Source: a virus
DNA: 59,525 nt
Virus record (IMG/VR): IMGVR_UViG_3300022214_000006
Span: 1-59,525 of that record
Direction: 5' to 3' (one strand)
A program made the position numbers and the translations under genes. Numbering within the stretch: position 1 is the stretch's first letter; each line of letters opens with the position of its first letter. Below are positions 41,924 to 49,230 of the stretch, one piece after another. The notes beneath the pieces were generated by a model, which was not told the origin of the DNA, did no database searches, and saw nothing but the letters and a program-made list of their open reading frames with translations.

Positions 41924-42097
41924 TCAGTCTCCTTTAATTGCTTCATCAATAGCATCGCGTGGATCACTTTTCCACGACGACATCCACTTACCGTTTATGC
42001 TGACACGAAAGTCATCATGGATTTCATTCACGAGTGCTTTATTTTCAATCAACCAATTCAAACGGTCGGTATCAGATATTTTAGAAATGTTAAACAT
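41924..42097 (-). CDS. Hypothetical 57-residue protein
   Basis: Begins MFNISKISDTDRLNWLIENK, then a beta-like SINGKWMSSWKSDPRDAI. One base after its stop the next ATG begins. Not recognised. Confidence 0.6.
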   Translation of the reverse strand: MFNISKISDTDRLNWLIENKALVNEIHDDFRVSINGKWMSSWKSDPRDAIDEAIKGD

Positions 42098-42279
42098 TAG
42101 TCGCCAGCCATTTCAGAAAAATAGTCGGCGAGATCACGGGCTGTTACTGAGTAGCCACAACCTGTCAAGAATTTTAAATATTCATCAGATAAATCAGTCC
42201 AAGTGTGACGATTCGAGATGATCATCTCTAATTTATCGTCGCCGCAGTATTGGATGAATTTTATGGTGTTTTCGGACAT
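42097..42279 (-). CDS. Hypothetical 60-residue protein
   Basis: AAGGAG precedes the ATG. Contains CGDDKLEMIISNRHTWTDLS. First gene after the tRNA pair. Not recognised. Confidence 0.6.
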   Translation of the reverse strand: MSENTIKFIQYCGDDKLEMIISNRHTWTDLSDEYLKFLTGCGYSVTARDLADYFSEMAGD

Positions 42280-42299
42280 TTGTTACTCCTTGTTAAATT

Positions 42300-42377
42300 T
42301 GGTGGGTCACGCTGGAATCGAACCAATCCGTCTGACGGTTATGAGCCGCCTGCTTTCACCAAGTAAGCTAGTGACCC
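42300..42377 (-). tRNA. tRNA with anticodon CAT (Met or Ile2), CCA encoded
   Basis: Cloverleaf on the minus strand: acceptor GGGTCAC/GTGACCC, anticodon stem GGCGG/CCGTC with loop CTCATAA, T arm with GGTTCGATTCC, discriminator A and encoded CCA. Whether it is an elongator Met or a lysidine-modified Ile tRNA cannot be told by eye. Confidence 0.93.
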
Positions 42378-42379
42378 GT

Positions 42380-42455
42380 TGGCAGGCTCTGATGGACTCG
42401 AACCATCGACACTCGGATTAGAAATCCGATGCTCTATCCTCTGAGCTAAGAGGCT
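42380..42455 (-). tRNA. tRNA-Arg (anticodon TCT), CCA encoded
   Basis: Cloverleaf with D arm GCTC/GAGC, anticodon stem TCGGA/TCCGA, loop TTTCTAA, T arm GATGG/CCATC, discriminator G and CCA. The acceptor AGCCTCT/AGAGCCT has a C-C mismatch at the third pair. It reads AGA, a codon rare in many proteobacteria. Confidence 0.92.
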
Positions 42456-42708
42456 ATACGTAGCAAACAATTTCTTCGATGAACGCGAACTTTGTAAGCG
42501 GAAATTTCGGCTTCTTAATCTGCTTCCAGTTTTCAGGATCACAACACGGTTCAAAACCTGTCGGCCCACCCATAGCAGGGCTATCTCTACCAAGGCATTT
42601 TCCATTACGCTCGTAAAGCACAATGTCCAATGTGCCGTCATCATACACAAAATTAATTCTACCAATTTGTGTATTACTTGCAACCCACTGTCCTCGATCA
42701 AATTTCAT
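42454..42708 (-). CDS. Hypothetical 84-residue protein
   Basis: CAGGGAG precedes the ATG. Contains RINFVYDDGTLDIVLYERNG. Its stop overlaps the first bases of tRNA-Arg. Not recognised. Confidence 0.6.
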   Translation of the reverse strand: MKFDRGQWVASNTQIGRINFVYDDGTLDIVLYERNGKCLGRDSPAMGGPTGFEPCCDPENWKQIKKPKFPLTKFAFIEEIVCYV

Positions 42709-42719
42709 TGTTTACTCCC

Positions 42720-42896
42720 TGTTAAATTCGTTTAAGCTATTGCAGGCATCATGTAATATCATTAAGTCGCACATGTTTACACGTTGACAGCAGGGTTATG
42801 AATGCTAAGGGACTCTGCGGTCGTGCTGCACTGCCTTGTTGCCACCAGCTTATCGGCGGTTGCCCGTAGGCTAGAGGAGCGACCCCTTACTTAAAA
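42720..42896 (-). ncRNA. Candidate structured RNA or leader
   Basis: About 180 bases without a gene, more GC-rich than the flanks. Read leftward, TAAGGGGTCGCTC near the start can close with GAGTCCCTTA about 75 bases later, enclosing further short inverted segments. No clear promoter is visible; it would be read through from 43.2 kb. It may be an untranslated leader for the next gene. Confidence 0.4.
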
Positions 42897-43226
42897 CTAA
42901 TGCACCGTATTAACATTATGTGTATTCAGCATCGAATGGTCTTGAATCGTCGAGCACATCTCAAACAGTTCTTTGACGTTCACATCATCAATGCATTCTG
43001 CATATGATAGCAGACTATCGCATACGCTGGCAAGTCGTGCAGCGTTGACGGTGACTGTTAGGTCGTCAAGATTCTGTTCCTTGTCAATGAGTGTATCAAG
43101 CTCGTAGAGGATAGATACACTGAAGTCGATAGCGCGGCTGATGGCTGTCTCGGAGCTTAGCGGCTTGTATTCTCCGCATTCAGCACAGTCGCCGCAGCAA
43201 GCGTCCTTTTGATCGTTGCAAGTCAT
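42897..43226 (-). CDS. Hypothetical Cys-rich protein
   Basis: About 109 residues from the ATG spaced after AAGGAG. N-terminus CNDQKDACCGDCAECGEY has six Cys in 18 residues, a likely metal site; the rest is helical. Not recognised. Confidence 0.6.
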   Translation of the reverse strand: MTCNDQKDACCGDCAECGEYKPLSSETAISRAIDFSVSILYELDTLIDKEQNLDDLTVTVNAARLASVCDSLLSYAECIDDVNVKELFEMCSTIQDHSMLNTHNVNTVH

Positions 43227-43228
43227 TA

Positions 43229-43363
43229 TCACTCCTTAAAAATTTTGAAAAATGTGGCTGTGTTAAAAAGTATAGTTGCTATAACAAATCCATAAATGTC
43301 GTGACTTGCTGCCACGCATATCATTGAAGCTGTCAGGAAGAACGTTGAGTGTTTGATATTCAC
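43229..43363 (-). CDS. Small membrane protein
   Basis: 44 residues with a GTG start after GAGG. Nearly all hydrophobic: FFLTASMICVAAS, then GFVIATILFNTATFF. The end of the gene carries the ribosome site of the next. Function unknown. Confidence 0.55.
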   Translation of the reverse strand: MNIKHSTFFLTASMICVAASHDIYGFVIATILFNTATFFKIFKE

Positions 43364-43366
43364 AGA

Positions 43367-43540
43367 TTACCTCACAACATTCTTACGTTTACGGGCTTGC
43401 TCAAGGTCATAATTGGCAAGATGAGTCAAAATAGTTGTTGGCAGGTAGAACATTTGAATGATGAATGCGAAGAACAAAACCAGCAGCAGAACGGCGAAGG
43501 CTGGGATTAGCATTATTGACATGTAGATGTAGTTTCTCAT
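43367..43540 (-). CDS. Single-helix membrane protein
   Basis: 57 residues from the ATG overlapping the upstream stop. One long hydrophobic segment (MLIPAFAVLLLVLFFAFIIQ) and a basic tail LEQARKRKNVVR. Function unknown. Confidence 0.6.
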   Translation of the reverse strand: MRNYIYMSIMLIPAFAVLLLVLFFAFIIQMFYLPTTILTHLANYDLEQARKRKNVVR

Positions 43541-43710
43541 TGGTTGTAAAAAATTCCGATAAAATCCATAAAGATTGCAACAGGTACTCCCACCACTATA
43601 AACAATAAGAATAGTGGTGTTTTCATTATAGTTAGATATAGACAATCTTTTTTAAATTCTTCAGAAAGCCTCCAAAAACAATAATGCAATGCAGTGTCTT
43701 CAAATTTCAT
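43537..43710 (-). CDS. Small membrane protein
   Basis: 57 residues from the ATG after GGAGG. Polar N-terminal half with two Cys, then hydrophobic TPLFLLFIVVGVPVAIFMDF. With the next two genes it forms a trio of small membrane proteins. Confidence 0.6.
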   Translation of the reverse strand: MKFEDTALHYCFWRLSEEFKKDCLYLTIMKTPLFLLFIVVGVPVAIFMDFIGIFYNQ

Positions 43711-43987
43711 TTTTATGTTCCTCCAAAAGTTTTTGTTGCAAGATGTCGTAGCCGTTAGTATGTCGTCCTTCTCGGTCGAAGAATATTTTAATCGCTTCCA
43801 AAAGTTCCTCAGCGTCGGAATCACTATCAGGTTGGCCTTTTATCTCGGCACGAAGTATATCAACTTCTGCTGGATCGGCTGGCTGCCAATGAGTTGCCGG
43901 AACGGATGGAATGTATCGGTAATTTACTACAAATACACAGCCACATATAGTTACTTCTGCTCCCTTTATGGTGATTGATTTGTTCAT
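43700..43987 (-). CDS. Hypothetical 95-residue protein
   Basis: GAGGAG precedes the ATG. Beta-like start SITIKGAEVTICGCVFVVNY, Pro-rich middle, helical acidic end. Not recognised. Confidence 0.6.
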   Translation of the reverse strand: MNKSITIKGAEVTICGCVFVVNYRYIPSVPATHWQPADPAEVDILRAEIKGQPDSDSDAEELLEAIKIFFDREGRHTNGYDILQQKLLEEHKNEI

Positions 43988-44008
43988 CTGCTTCTCCTCT
44001 ATCAGTTA

Positions 44009-44203
44009 CTACAAGATGTACGGAATAGTTACAGTGCCAACAAACTCTATTTTCAGCGAGTCTTTACCGTGGCGTTCACGAAATTCAGGTGGACACTTTT
44101 TATCCATAAACTCCCGAATTTGTTCTTCATTGTTGGCGAGCATTTCTTTAAATTCCCAACCCCAGTCTATTCCGCTAAACCATTCTACAAAATATTTGTT
44201 CAT
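44009..44203 (-). CDS. Hypothetical 64-residue protein
   Basis: GAGGAGAAGG precedes the ATG. Contains YFVEWFSGIDWGWEFKEMLA. It follows a leader of about 360 bases from the promoter at 44.57 kb. Not recognised. Confidence 0.6.
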   Translation of the reverse strand: MNKYFVEWFSGIDWGWEFKEMLANNEEQIREFMDKKCPPEFRERHGKDSLKIEFVGTVTIPYIL

Positions 44204-44208
44204 TTCCT

Positions 44209-44568
44209 TCTCCTCTAACAGTTATTTTAAACACACTCAAATCCAAATGCGTTTAAAAGCACCTACTCTTGCGAATGGATTCTTCAAGGTTGCCGACCTT
44301 GGTTACTATGTAGGTATAGCTTCAGATCGGAAGTCTATTAGATACTCTCTCAGTTGACGCAGCAAGTGCGAATTCCCTTTACCAGATTTCTCGCTAATTT
44401 ACCCACCTACATATTCATCTAGCTGGTTTCACTTGAGTTGTTACATCACGTTAAGGTAATGCACGTTACTTGCTACCCGATATACGGACAAGTCCTTAAT
44501 GAAGTGACAACCAACTCATTTTCACTAGACAGGCTATTTTCTTAAAGAGCGATTACTTCTACAACGTT
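44209..44568 (-). ncRNA. Long untranslated leader with BoxA-like motif
   Basis: About 360 bases between a strong promoter and the next gene contain no credible gene. CGCTCTTTAAG lies at 44541-44551, about 16-26 bases after the expected start of transcription, matching the BoxA element bound by NusB/NusE. Short hairpins such as AAGGT/ACCTT occur downstream. It may be an antitermination leader or contain a small RNA. Confidence 0.5.
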
Positions 44569-44573
44569 AAAAT

Positions 44574-44602
44574 ATTATAGCAAAACTGGTTATGGATGTC
44601 AA
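44574..44602 (-). promoter_or_regulatory. Consensus sigma70 promoter
   Basis: TTGACA, 17-base spacer, TATAAT, overlapping the stop of the gene at 44599 and reading into the long leader. Confidence 0.88.
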
Positions 44603-45090
44603 ATGTTATTTAAGGTTTCTACTTTTTGATGTTTCGGTATAACCATCCATTGTTCGTTCGTTACCCAAGTCCTATCACCACAATATCTACATTTTATATA
44701 GGCTATAGGAGACAAAGACATCTGTTTATTATCACGGAATAATGGTTGCCCATAATAGTCATAATTTGATGCTTCCCAATAATGATTACAATCTGTCATT
44801 TTATTTTGTCCTTGCTGTGTATGTGCGGCTTTTAGTAAATCGCGTATTGCTGCGCGAATTGGTTTGGCAAGAGGTTGGTCGAAATCGTCGGAAAAATTAC
44901 CATAATCATAAGCTTCAAATAGTAACTGTGGAACATGCAAACGTTTAATAGCAAATAGGATTTGTTCATTATCAGGTTCACACCCCAATTCATTCGCAGT
45001 TTCCTTTAACACAACCCCTAATGTATTCTCAACCTCTGCTAGTTGTTTTCGCAGTTGTTCGATTTCTTGACTGTCTTTGAGTGTTGTCAT
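44599..45090 (-). CDS. Hypothetical protein with C-terminal zinc ribbon
   Basis: 163 residues. Coiled-coil start (SQEIEQLRKQLAEVENTL), middle helix, then a C-terminal half with C-H near 102 and YIKCRYCGDRTW near 133. Coupled by ATGA. Not recognised. Confidence 0.6.
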   Translation of the reverse strand: MTTLKDSQEIEQLRKQLAEVENTLGVVLKETANELGCEPDNEQILFAIKRLHVPQLLFEAYDYGNFSDDFDQPLAKPIRAAIRDLLKAAHTQQGQNKMTDCNHYWEASNYDYYGQPLFRDNKQMSLSPIAYIKCRYCGDRTWVTNEQWMVIPKHQKVETLNNI

Positions 45091-45542
45091 TTTTTGACCG
45101 CTGCCTTTTTAGTTGGTAACAAGTAGAGCGGTACTGATGTTTCATCAGGGCATCCAACAGCTACAGAAAATGCTTGAGCAAAGGTTTCTTGTGATTGAAA
45201 CTTTTCAAGATCGCTTGGGTACATATGAGCAACTGGTTCCAATTTCTTCATCCACTCAATATGCGATGCTTCTAACCATTCTGCGGATTGACCAGAATCG
45301 GCAAAATATGCGATAGCGGCTTTGTTGTGTAACTCTCTACCTAGTCCAGACCCAGTGCTGTGATCGGTGTATTCGATATGTTCCCGTAGAGATTCAATCA
45401 GCATTGCGTTCTTCCGTTGCAGGTACTCATTTTTCTGCATAAGTGATAAAATTGTGTCACCAGCACGAATTAGGATGCCGTGCGACTCCCCGCCCTCGTA
45501 TCGTATTGCTGTGTCGTAACACTTTTTAGCTATATCACTCAT
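45087..45542 (-). CDS. Hypothetical 151-residue protein
   Basis: Includes a coiled-coil section (LSLMQKNEYLQRKNAMLIES) and ends in Lys/Ala-rich PTKKAAVKK. The C-terminal VGCPDETSVPLYLLP phrase resembles a widespread phage domain that ends in PLY-LP. Function unknown. Confidence 0.6.
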   Translation of the reverse strand: MSDIAKKCYDTAIRYEGGESHGILIRAGDTILSLMQKNEYLQRKNAMLIESLREHIEYTDHSTGSGLGRELHNKAAIAYFADSGQSAEWLEASHIEWMKKLEPVAHMYPSDLEKFQSQETFAQAFSVAVGCPDETSVPLYLLPTKKAAVKK

Positions 45543-45688
45543 ATCAAATACTCCTCTCTAACTGTTAAAAACTCTTTAGTCTTTTCTTCTGCACTCAGGT
45601 AGAACCAATAGGCGCTTGTGACGTTCCACAAATTAATCGGAGGGAACGTGAAGTCCGGCCAACTGATATCAGTCGTCGCTGTCGTCAT
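45539..45688 (-). CDS. Hypothetical 49-residue protein
   Basis: Starts within the end of the wHTH gene in another frame. Contains WPDFTFPPINLWNVTSAYWF. Stop overlaps the next ATG. Not recognised. Confidence 0.55.
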   Translation of the reverse strand: MTTATTDISWPDFTFPPINLWNVTSAYWFYLSAEEKTKEFLTVREEYLI

Positions 45689-46037
45689 TTATATCACCTG
45701 TCAACAGTCTCACCTGTTCAGCGTGTTCGCACGGATAAGGCTTGGCGAATAGGTCGGCAAACACGCCTTCAGTAATCAGTCCAAATTTGAAGGTGTCTTC
45801 TTTAGGGGCTGTGACTTTCTTATAAATATTCATCGGCTGTCCTCCTCTTGGATTGGCTTCGGTGCGGTCGAACATCAGTAACCCTTTTAACGTTAACTTA
45901 CGCAGTGACTTGTTGACAACCGATTTATGATCGCCTACCACATGGTAGAACATCGGTGCGGATATGTCGGCATCGTCTGGTAACGTGTTGACAATATCCA
46001 TTATCTTTTGTTGGGTGGTGGCGTTTAGTTCTAGCAT
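45669..46037 (-). CDS. Winged-helix DNA-binding protein
   Basis: 122 residues. An N-terminal helix-turn-helix pattern (TTQQKIMDIVNTLPDDA, then VNKSLRKLTLKGLLMFDR as recognition helix and wing) is followed by GQPMNIYKKV as the wing strand and an acidic tail. A regulatory or replication-adaptor role is possible. Its stop overlaps the next gene. Confidence 0.55.
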   Translation of the reverse strand: MLELNATTQQKIMDIVNTLPDDADISAPMFYHVVGDHKSVVNKSLRKLTLKGLLMFDRTEANPRGGQPMNIYKKVTAPKEDTFKFGLITEGVFADLFAKPYPCEHAEQVRLLTGDINDDSDD

Positions 46038-46196
46038 TTATTTAGATTTAAAAGTGTTTAGATTGATGAGAACTAGGAGCCCCCATAAACAATGCATTGA
46101 ACCTGTAGTTATCGCTATCGTACCAACACATAATACGGCTACAATTATGGTCAGCATGTTTTCGTAAATTGATAGTTTGTATAGGTCTGGGTTCAT
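46038..46196 (-). CDS. Small membrane protein
   Basis: 52 residues: NMLTIIVAVLCVGTIAITTG and LWGLLVLINL are hydrophobic. Stop adjoins the next ATG. Function unknown. Confidence 0.55.
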   Translation of the reverse strand: MNPDLYKLSIYENMLTIIVAVLCVGTIAITTGSMHCLWGLLVLINLNTFKSK

Positions 46197-46197
46197 T

Positions 46198-46353
46198 TTA
46201 TTCTACTCCAAATTCTTCAAGTTCTGCGATCATTTGGTCAACTTTATCACGCATGGCTATATGTTCGGCTTCTTCAAGTTCTGTACTTACTTCTTTTAGA
46301 AGTTGCAGGGTGTTGCTCAGTATTAGTACTGTGTTTAATGCGTATTTAGGCAT
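46198..46353 (-). CDS. Hypothetical helical 51-residue protein
   Basis: Leu/Glu-rich helix (TLQLLKEVSTELEEAEHIAM). GGGG lies before the ATG. Not recognised. Confidence 0.55.
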   Translation of the reverse strand: MPKYALNTVLILSNTLQLLKEVSTELEEAEHIAMRDKVDQMIAELEEFGVE

Positions 46354-46355
46354 GT

Positions 46356-46586
46356 TTAATCCCCCTTTATCTGTAAAACAACGTCGTCAAGAACACTTAC
46401 TGCAAAAGAGGCAGCACTATTTACGCGCCCCCTGTAAGTGTTTGCTGCTGAGACTTCTTCGGACTTTTTAGATACTATAGCAGCACAGTGAGTAATCGCT
46501 GCGTTCCACGCCATTTCAGCAGAGATAGCGTTACGATCTTGTTCAAATACGTTCTTGTCAAGCCAATCTTTATAGTGCATTTTCAC
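46356..46586 (-). CDS. Hypothetical 76-residue protein
   Basis: Begins MKMHYKDWLDKNVFEQDRNA, followed by MAWNAAITHCAAIV, a helix pattern seen in many short phage proteins. GGAGAG precedes the ATG. Not recognised. Confidence 0.6.
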   Translation of the reverse strand: MKMHYKDWLDKNVFEQDRNAISAEMAWNAAITHCAAIVSKKSEEVSAANTYRGRVNSAASFAVSVLDDVVLQIKGD

Positions 46587-47053
46587 TCTCCAAATTTAAT
46601 TGATTGTGCCGGTTTGTTGTATTTGTCGTAGCTGTCTTGCATCTCATCAAGTCTATGCTGTTGATGCCTTATTTCAGAATCCAAATTCCATATCTCACTT
46701 TGCGTTTGTGCGTTGCCGCGCAGCAATTGTGCATGGGCAATCTCTTGCCTTATTCTTGATTGCGCATTTAAGTTATCGCACTGGTTCATGATATATTCAC
46801 CTTTGGCTGCTTTAAGTATGTCGTTTACTTTTGGGATATTGAACTCTGGAATTGACTCTTTGCAGGCAGCTAAAAGTATCTCGACAGCTTCCAGCAGTGC
46901 ATCATGGCTATTCCAAGTGAGTGCTAGGCGCTTGGCGTTGTCGATATGGTTTACACCGTCAACCGCAGGTGTGTTTGCAACAACAACATCACCAATGCAT
47001 AACTGTACCGTTGCACCCATGTTGTAACCATTCAACTTTCCTTTAGTGTGCAT
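46583..47053 (-). CDS. Hypothetical 156-residue protein, possible fusion of two small genes
   Basis: Start at the ATG after GAGGAGAATATATC. Residues 1-100 contain a domain with NAKRLALTWNSHDALLEAVE, seen in many phage proteins. The C-terminal 65 residues are a coiled coil. Between them the DNA GGTGAATATATCATG repeats almost exactly the gene's own leader, suggesting fusion of two formerly separate genes. Confidence 0.6.
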   Translation of the reverse strand: MHTKGKLNGYNMGATVQLCIGDVVVANTPAVDGVNHIDNAKRLALTWNSHDALLEAVEILLAACKESIPEFNIPKVNDILKAAKGEYIMNQCDNLNAQSRIRQEIAHAQLLRGNAQTQSEIWNLDSEIRHQQHRLDEMQDSYDKYNKPAQSIKFGE

Positions 47054-47076
47054 GATATATTCTCCTCTTGTGTTAG

Positions 47077-47373
47077 TTATGCAATGCAAAACATCCAGCC
47101 ATCTTTCTGCGCGCCAATTATTGCTTCTTCGAGTGTAGTTCCAAATCCAGACCAAAACCTTCCGCTCGGATACCATACTACTATTTGGTTTGGCGCTTCC
47201 TTAGTTCCTTTTCCAAGGTACATAAATGTGTGCCCGGTTGCATTGAAGTTTTGCACCTTGTAAAACTTTGAATATGATTTTACGTATTCCGCATCCTTTG
47301 GCAATTCAGAAGAATCGCAGCTTGAAACAAAAAATGTGTGTCCTGAAAATGTGGAATGTATGGTTTTCTTCAT
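47077..47373 (-). CDS. Hypothetical 98-residue protein
   Basis: GAGGAGAATAGATC precedes the ATG. Beta-rich with YVKSYSKFYKVQNFNATGHT; contains two Cys. First gene after a family B promoter. Not recognised. Confidence 0.6.
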   Translation of the reverse strand: MKKTIHSTFSGHTFFVSSCDSSELPKDAEYVKSYSKFYKVQNFNATGHTFMYLGKGTKEAPNQIVVWYPSGRFWSGFGTTLEEAIIGAQKDGWMFCIA

Positions 47374-47405
47374 GATCTATTCTCCTCTTGTGTTAGTTAA
47401 TCAAC

Positions 47406-47448
47406 TTAAGAACACTCATTATACATGAACTGGAGAAATTTGCAAGCA
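47406..47448 (-). promoter_or_regulatory. Family B promoter
   Basis: TTGCAA, 16-base spacer, TATAAT, followed by GAGTGTTCTTAA. Drives the gene starting at 47373. Confidence 0.85.
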
Positions 47449-47452
47449 CTTT

Positions 47453-47896
47453 TTATTGTCGGAAATGGATTTCTAACTGTTTTCGGTGGTGGAGGAACTT
47501 TTTATAGTATTGATCTGCGCTTATCTTGGCTTTACCTGCTTTAAAAGTGCCAATCCCCACATTATAACTACGAATTGCGTTCTCAGAACTATCAAGTCTT
47601 TTGTAATACTGTCGAAGTAACCCTGTACCGGCTATCATGTTTTTGTCTAGGTCTTTGCTACCCCCTCGAACCTGCATAATACCGACGCTCGGTATCCCTT
47701 TTTCTGGGTTGATAGCATTGGTACGGTATGCACTTTCTACCCTAATCACAGCCAGTATATCTAAGTAGGTCGGAAAATCTGGATAAGCTAACTGTTTTGC
47801 AAGTTTTACGATACGCTTAGGAGGTGTAATAAAATTATCGACTGCACCCGCTTCGCAACTAACCAGTAACATCAAAAAACATGCAAATTTAAACAT
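47453..47896 (-). CDS. Lytic transglycosylase (SLT family) with signal peptide
   Basis: 147 residues. Signal sequence FKFACFLMLLVSCEAGA; RVESAYRTNAINPEKG near residue 53 holds the catalytic Glu, followed by SVGIMQVRGG near 70 and SYNVGIGTFKAG near 109. This is the conserved order of SLT-type lytic transglycosylases, which cut peptidoglycan in the periplasm. Since it lies in the leftward block and away from the lysis genes, a role in entry or in conjugation-like remodelling is possible, but the gene's timing is not known. Confidence 0.85.
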   Translation of the reverse strand: MFKFACFLMLLVSCEAGAVDNFITPPKRIVKLAKQLAYPDFPTYLDILAVIRVESAYRTNAINPEKGIPSVGIMQVRGGSKDLDKNMIAGTGLLRQYYKRLDSSENAIRSYNVGIGTFKAGKAKISADQYYKKFLHHRKQLEIHFRQ

Positions 47897-47924
47897 GTTA
47901 GCCCCTTTTAAAATGAGTTAACGA

Positions 47925-47953
47925 ATGATAACCGAACTTGAAGATTTTGTCAA
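47925..47953 (-). promoter_or_regulatory. Sigma70 promoter for the transglycosylase
   Basis: TTGACA, 17-base spacer, TATCAT, 29 bases upstream of the ATG at 47896. Confidence 0.8.
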
Positions 47954-48062
47954 GCCTGTATTTGTTACAGTTAATGTAAAGCATTAACTTCCATCCGTGA
48001 TTTTTTAGGATGCTATATAAAATTGCAATGTATTAAAATCAACAGCTTACGAATTATTTGCC

Positions 48063-48114
48063 GATATAGGCGACATTAGAAAGAAAATATCTTGTCGCCT
48101 ATATCATGTTCGAC
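48063..48114 (-). repeat. Terminal attC-like element with 13-bp stem
   Basis: Core GTCGAAC (48108-48114) is followed leftward by a perfect 13-bp stem, 48093-48105 with 48063-48075. No good right core follows; GTTGATT lies further left. It marks the downstream end of the array and may double as a terminator. Confidence 0.6.
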
Positions 48115-48118
48115 ACCT

Positions 48119-48319
48119 TCATGGTTGAGCAAACGGAGTTGGCGGTATCCAGTTACCATCGCACATCTTTCCAGATATTGCGGCTTCCCATGCTCGCTTA
48201 AAGCCAGCCTGAAACACCACGCGCCTATCTCTGTTGTCGATCTGTGGGCGTGCTGCAAAATACTCGTCCTCGGCAACTATGCAGTTGGCCTCCATTAGTG
48301 CATTGTCTCGTTCGTTCAT
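48119..48319 (-). CDS. Cassette gene, hypothetical 66-residue protein
   Basis: Preceded by AAAGGATTGAA. Contains AARPQIDNRDRRVVFQAGFK and AWEAAISGKM, a helical phage-like protein. The stop lies four bases before the terminal core. Not recognised. Confidence 0.65.
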   Translation of the reverse strand: MNERDNALMEANCIVAEDEYFAARPQIDNRDRRVVFQAGFKRAWEAAISGKMCDGNWIPPTPFAQP

Positions 48320-48348
48320 TTCAATCCTTTCTTCGTAGAACGGGCGGT

Positions 48349-48413
48349 GTCGAACCCGTCAATCAACCCGGACTCCGCAAAAGCGCGGAGCCGGTTATTT
48401 CTGTTCGTTATGC
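48349..48413 (-). repeat. attC-like site between methyltransferase and last cassette
   Basis: Left core GCATAAC, right core GTTCGAC, stem AACCGG-CTCCGC with GCGGAG-CCGGGTT and a CTTTT loop. The methyltransferase stop is within the site. Confidence 0.8.
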
Positions 48414-49153
48414 CCCTCAATCCGATTCCGCGCAATCTCAAAGTATTTTTGGTCTTGCTCTATCCCGATAAAGTTGCGCCCTGTATTTAGGCAAGCTACG
48501 CCCGTCGTGCCGCTCCCCATCGTGTTGTCCAGCACAGTCTCACCCTCGTTCGTGTAGGTCTTGATGAGGTACTCGCACAGGGCTACAGGCTTCTGGGTGG
48601 GGTGGAGCTTGGCATTTTCTTTGGCGAATTCCACGATCTGCTTAGGATAGTTTGTGAATTCTTGGAAGTGTTCCGCTGAGTGCGATTTTCGCGCAGGTGC
48701 GTTATCCCTACCTAGATTCTTCGGGCGAGTTGTGTCCACCGTCTTGCCGTAGGGTATCAAACCTTGCGGGAAATAAGGCATGTTATTTTTAGACCCATTC
48801 GCTGTCATGCCATCACTGAAAACACAAATGGTTTCGTAGCTCTTTAGCGGCTTGAGTTTCGCGTTCACGAATCCGCTAGTGTTCTTTTTATCCCACACCC
48901 AATCATACTTAAATCCCGCCAAGTTGGATAAACGCATCACACTAGAAAAAGGTTCTTCACCGAACAACACTATCGCCCCGTTCTTCTTTATCAACCGTTT
49001 ATATTGCTCCCACAGTGGCTCAAACGGAATTACCGTATCCCACTTGCACGCGGTCGTGCCGTATGGCAGGTCGCACAAGATCATATCTACCGATCCATCG
49101 GGTATCTGTGCCATCAAATCGAGGCAATCCCCCTGCCACAGCGTAAGGGGCAT
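48395..49153 (-). CDS. Cassette-borne DNA methyltransferase, beta class
   Basis: 252 residues from the ATG in the right core GTTATGC, the typical place for a cassette gene start. A longer frame to 49237 would run back through the attC site and is rejected. ILCDLPYGTTACKWD near residue 23 is the catalytic motif and LDNTMGSGTTGVACLN near 203 the AdoMet site. It is homologous to the phage methyltransferase at 12.4-13.2 kb, sharing KPVALCEYLIKTYTNEG. It most likely modifies adenine-N6 or cytosine-N4 and could protect phage or host DNA. Confidence 0.9.
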   Translation of the reverse strand: MPLTLWQGDCLDLMAQIPDGSVDMILCDLPYGTTACKWDTVIPFEPLWEQYKRLIKKNGAIVLFGEEPFSSVMRLSNLAGFKYDWVWDKKNTSGFVNAKLKPLKSYETICVFSDGMTANGSKNNMPYFPQGLIPYGKTVDTTRPKNLGRDNAPARKSHSAEHFQEFTNYPKQIVEFAKENAKLHPTQKPVALCEYLIKTYTNEGETVLDNTMGSGTTGVACLNTGRNFIGIEQDQKYFEIARNRIEGHNEQK

Positions 49154-49230
49154 AACTTTACGGTCAAGCGGACTTGCCGCCTGCGTCGCTTCGCTCCTAG
49201 TCGTCAATCCGCTTACCTCCATCGTTAGGC
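49150..49230 (-). repeat. attC-like site, consensus cores
   Basis: Left core GCCTAAC fits RYYYAAC exactly; right core GTTATGC. Arms AAGCGGA-TTG and CAA-GTCCGCTT pair, with a further hairpin inside. 81 bp. Confidence 0.88.
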
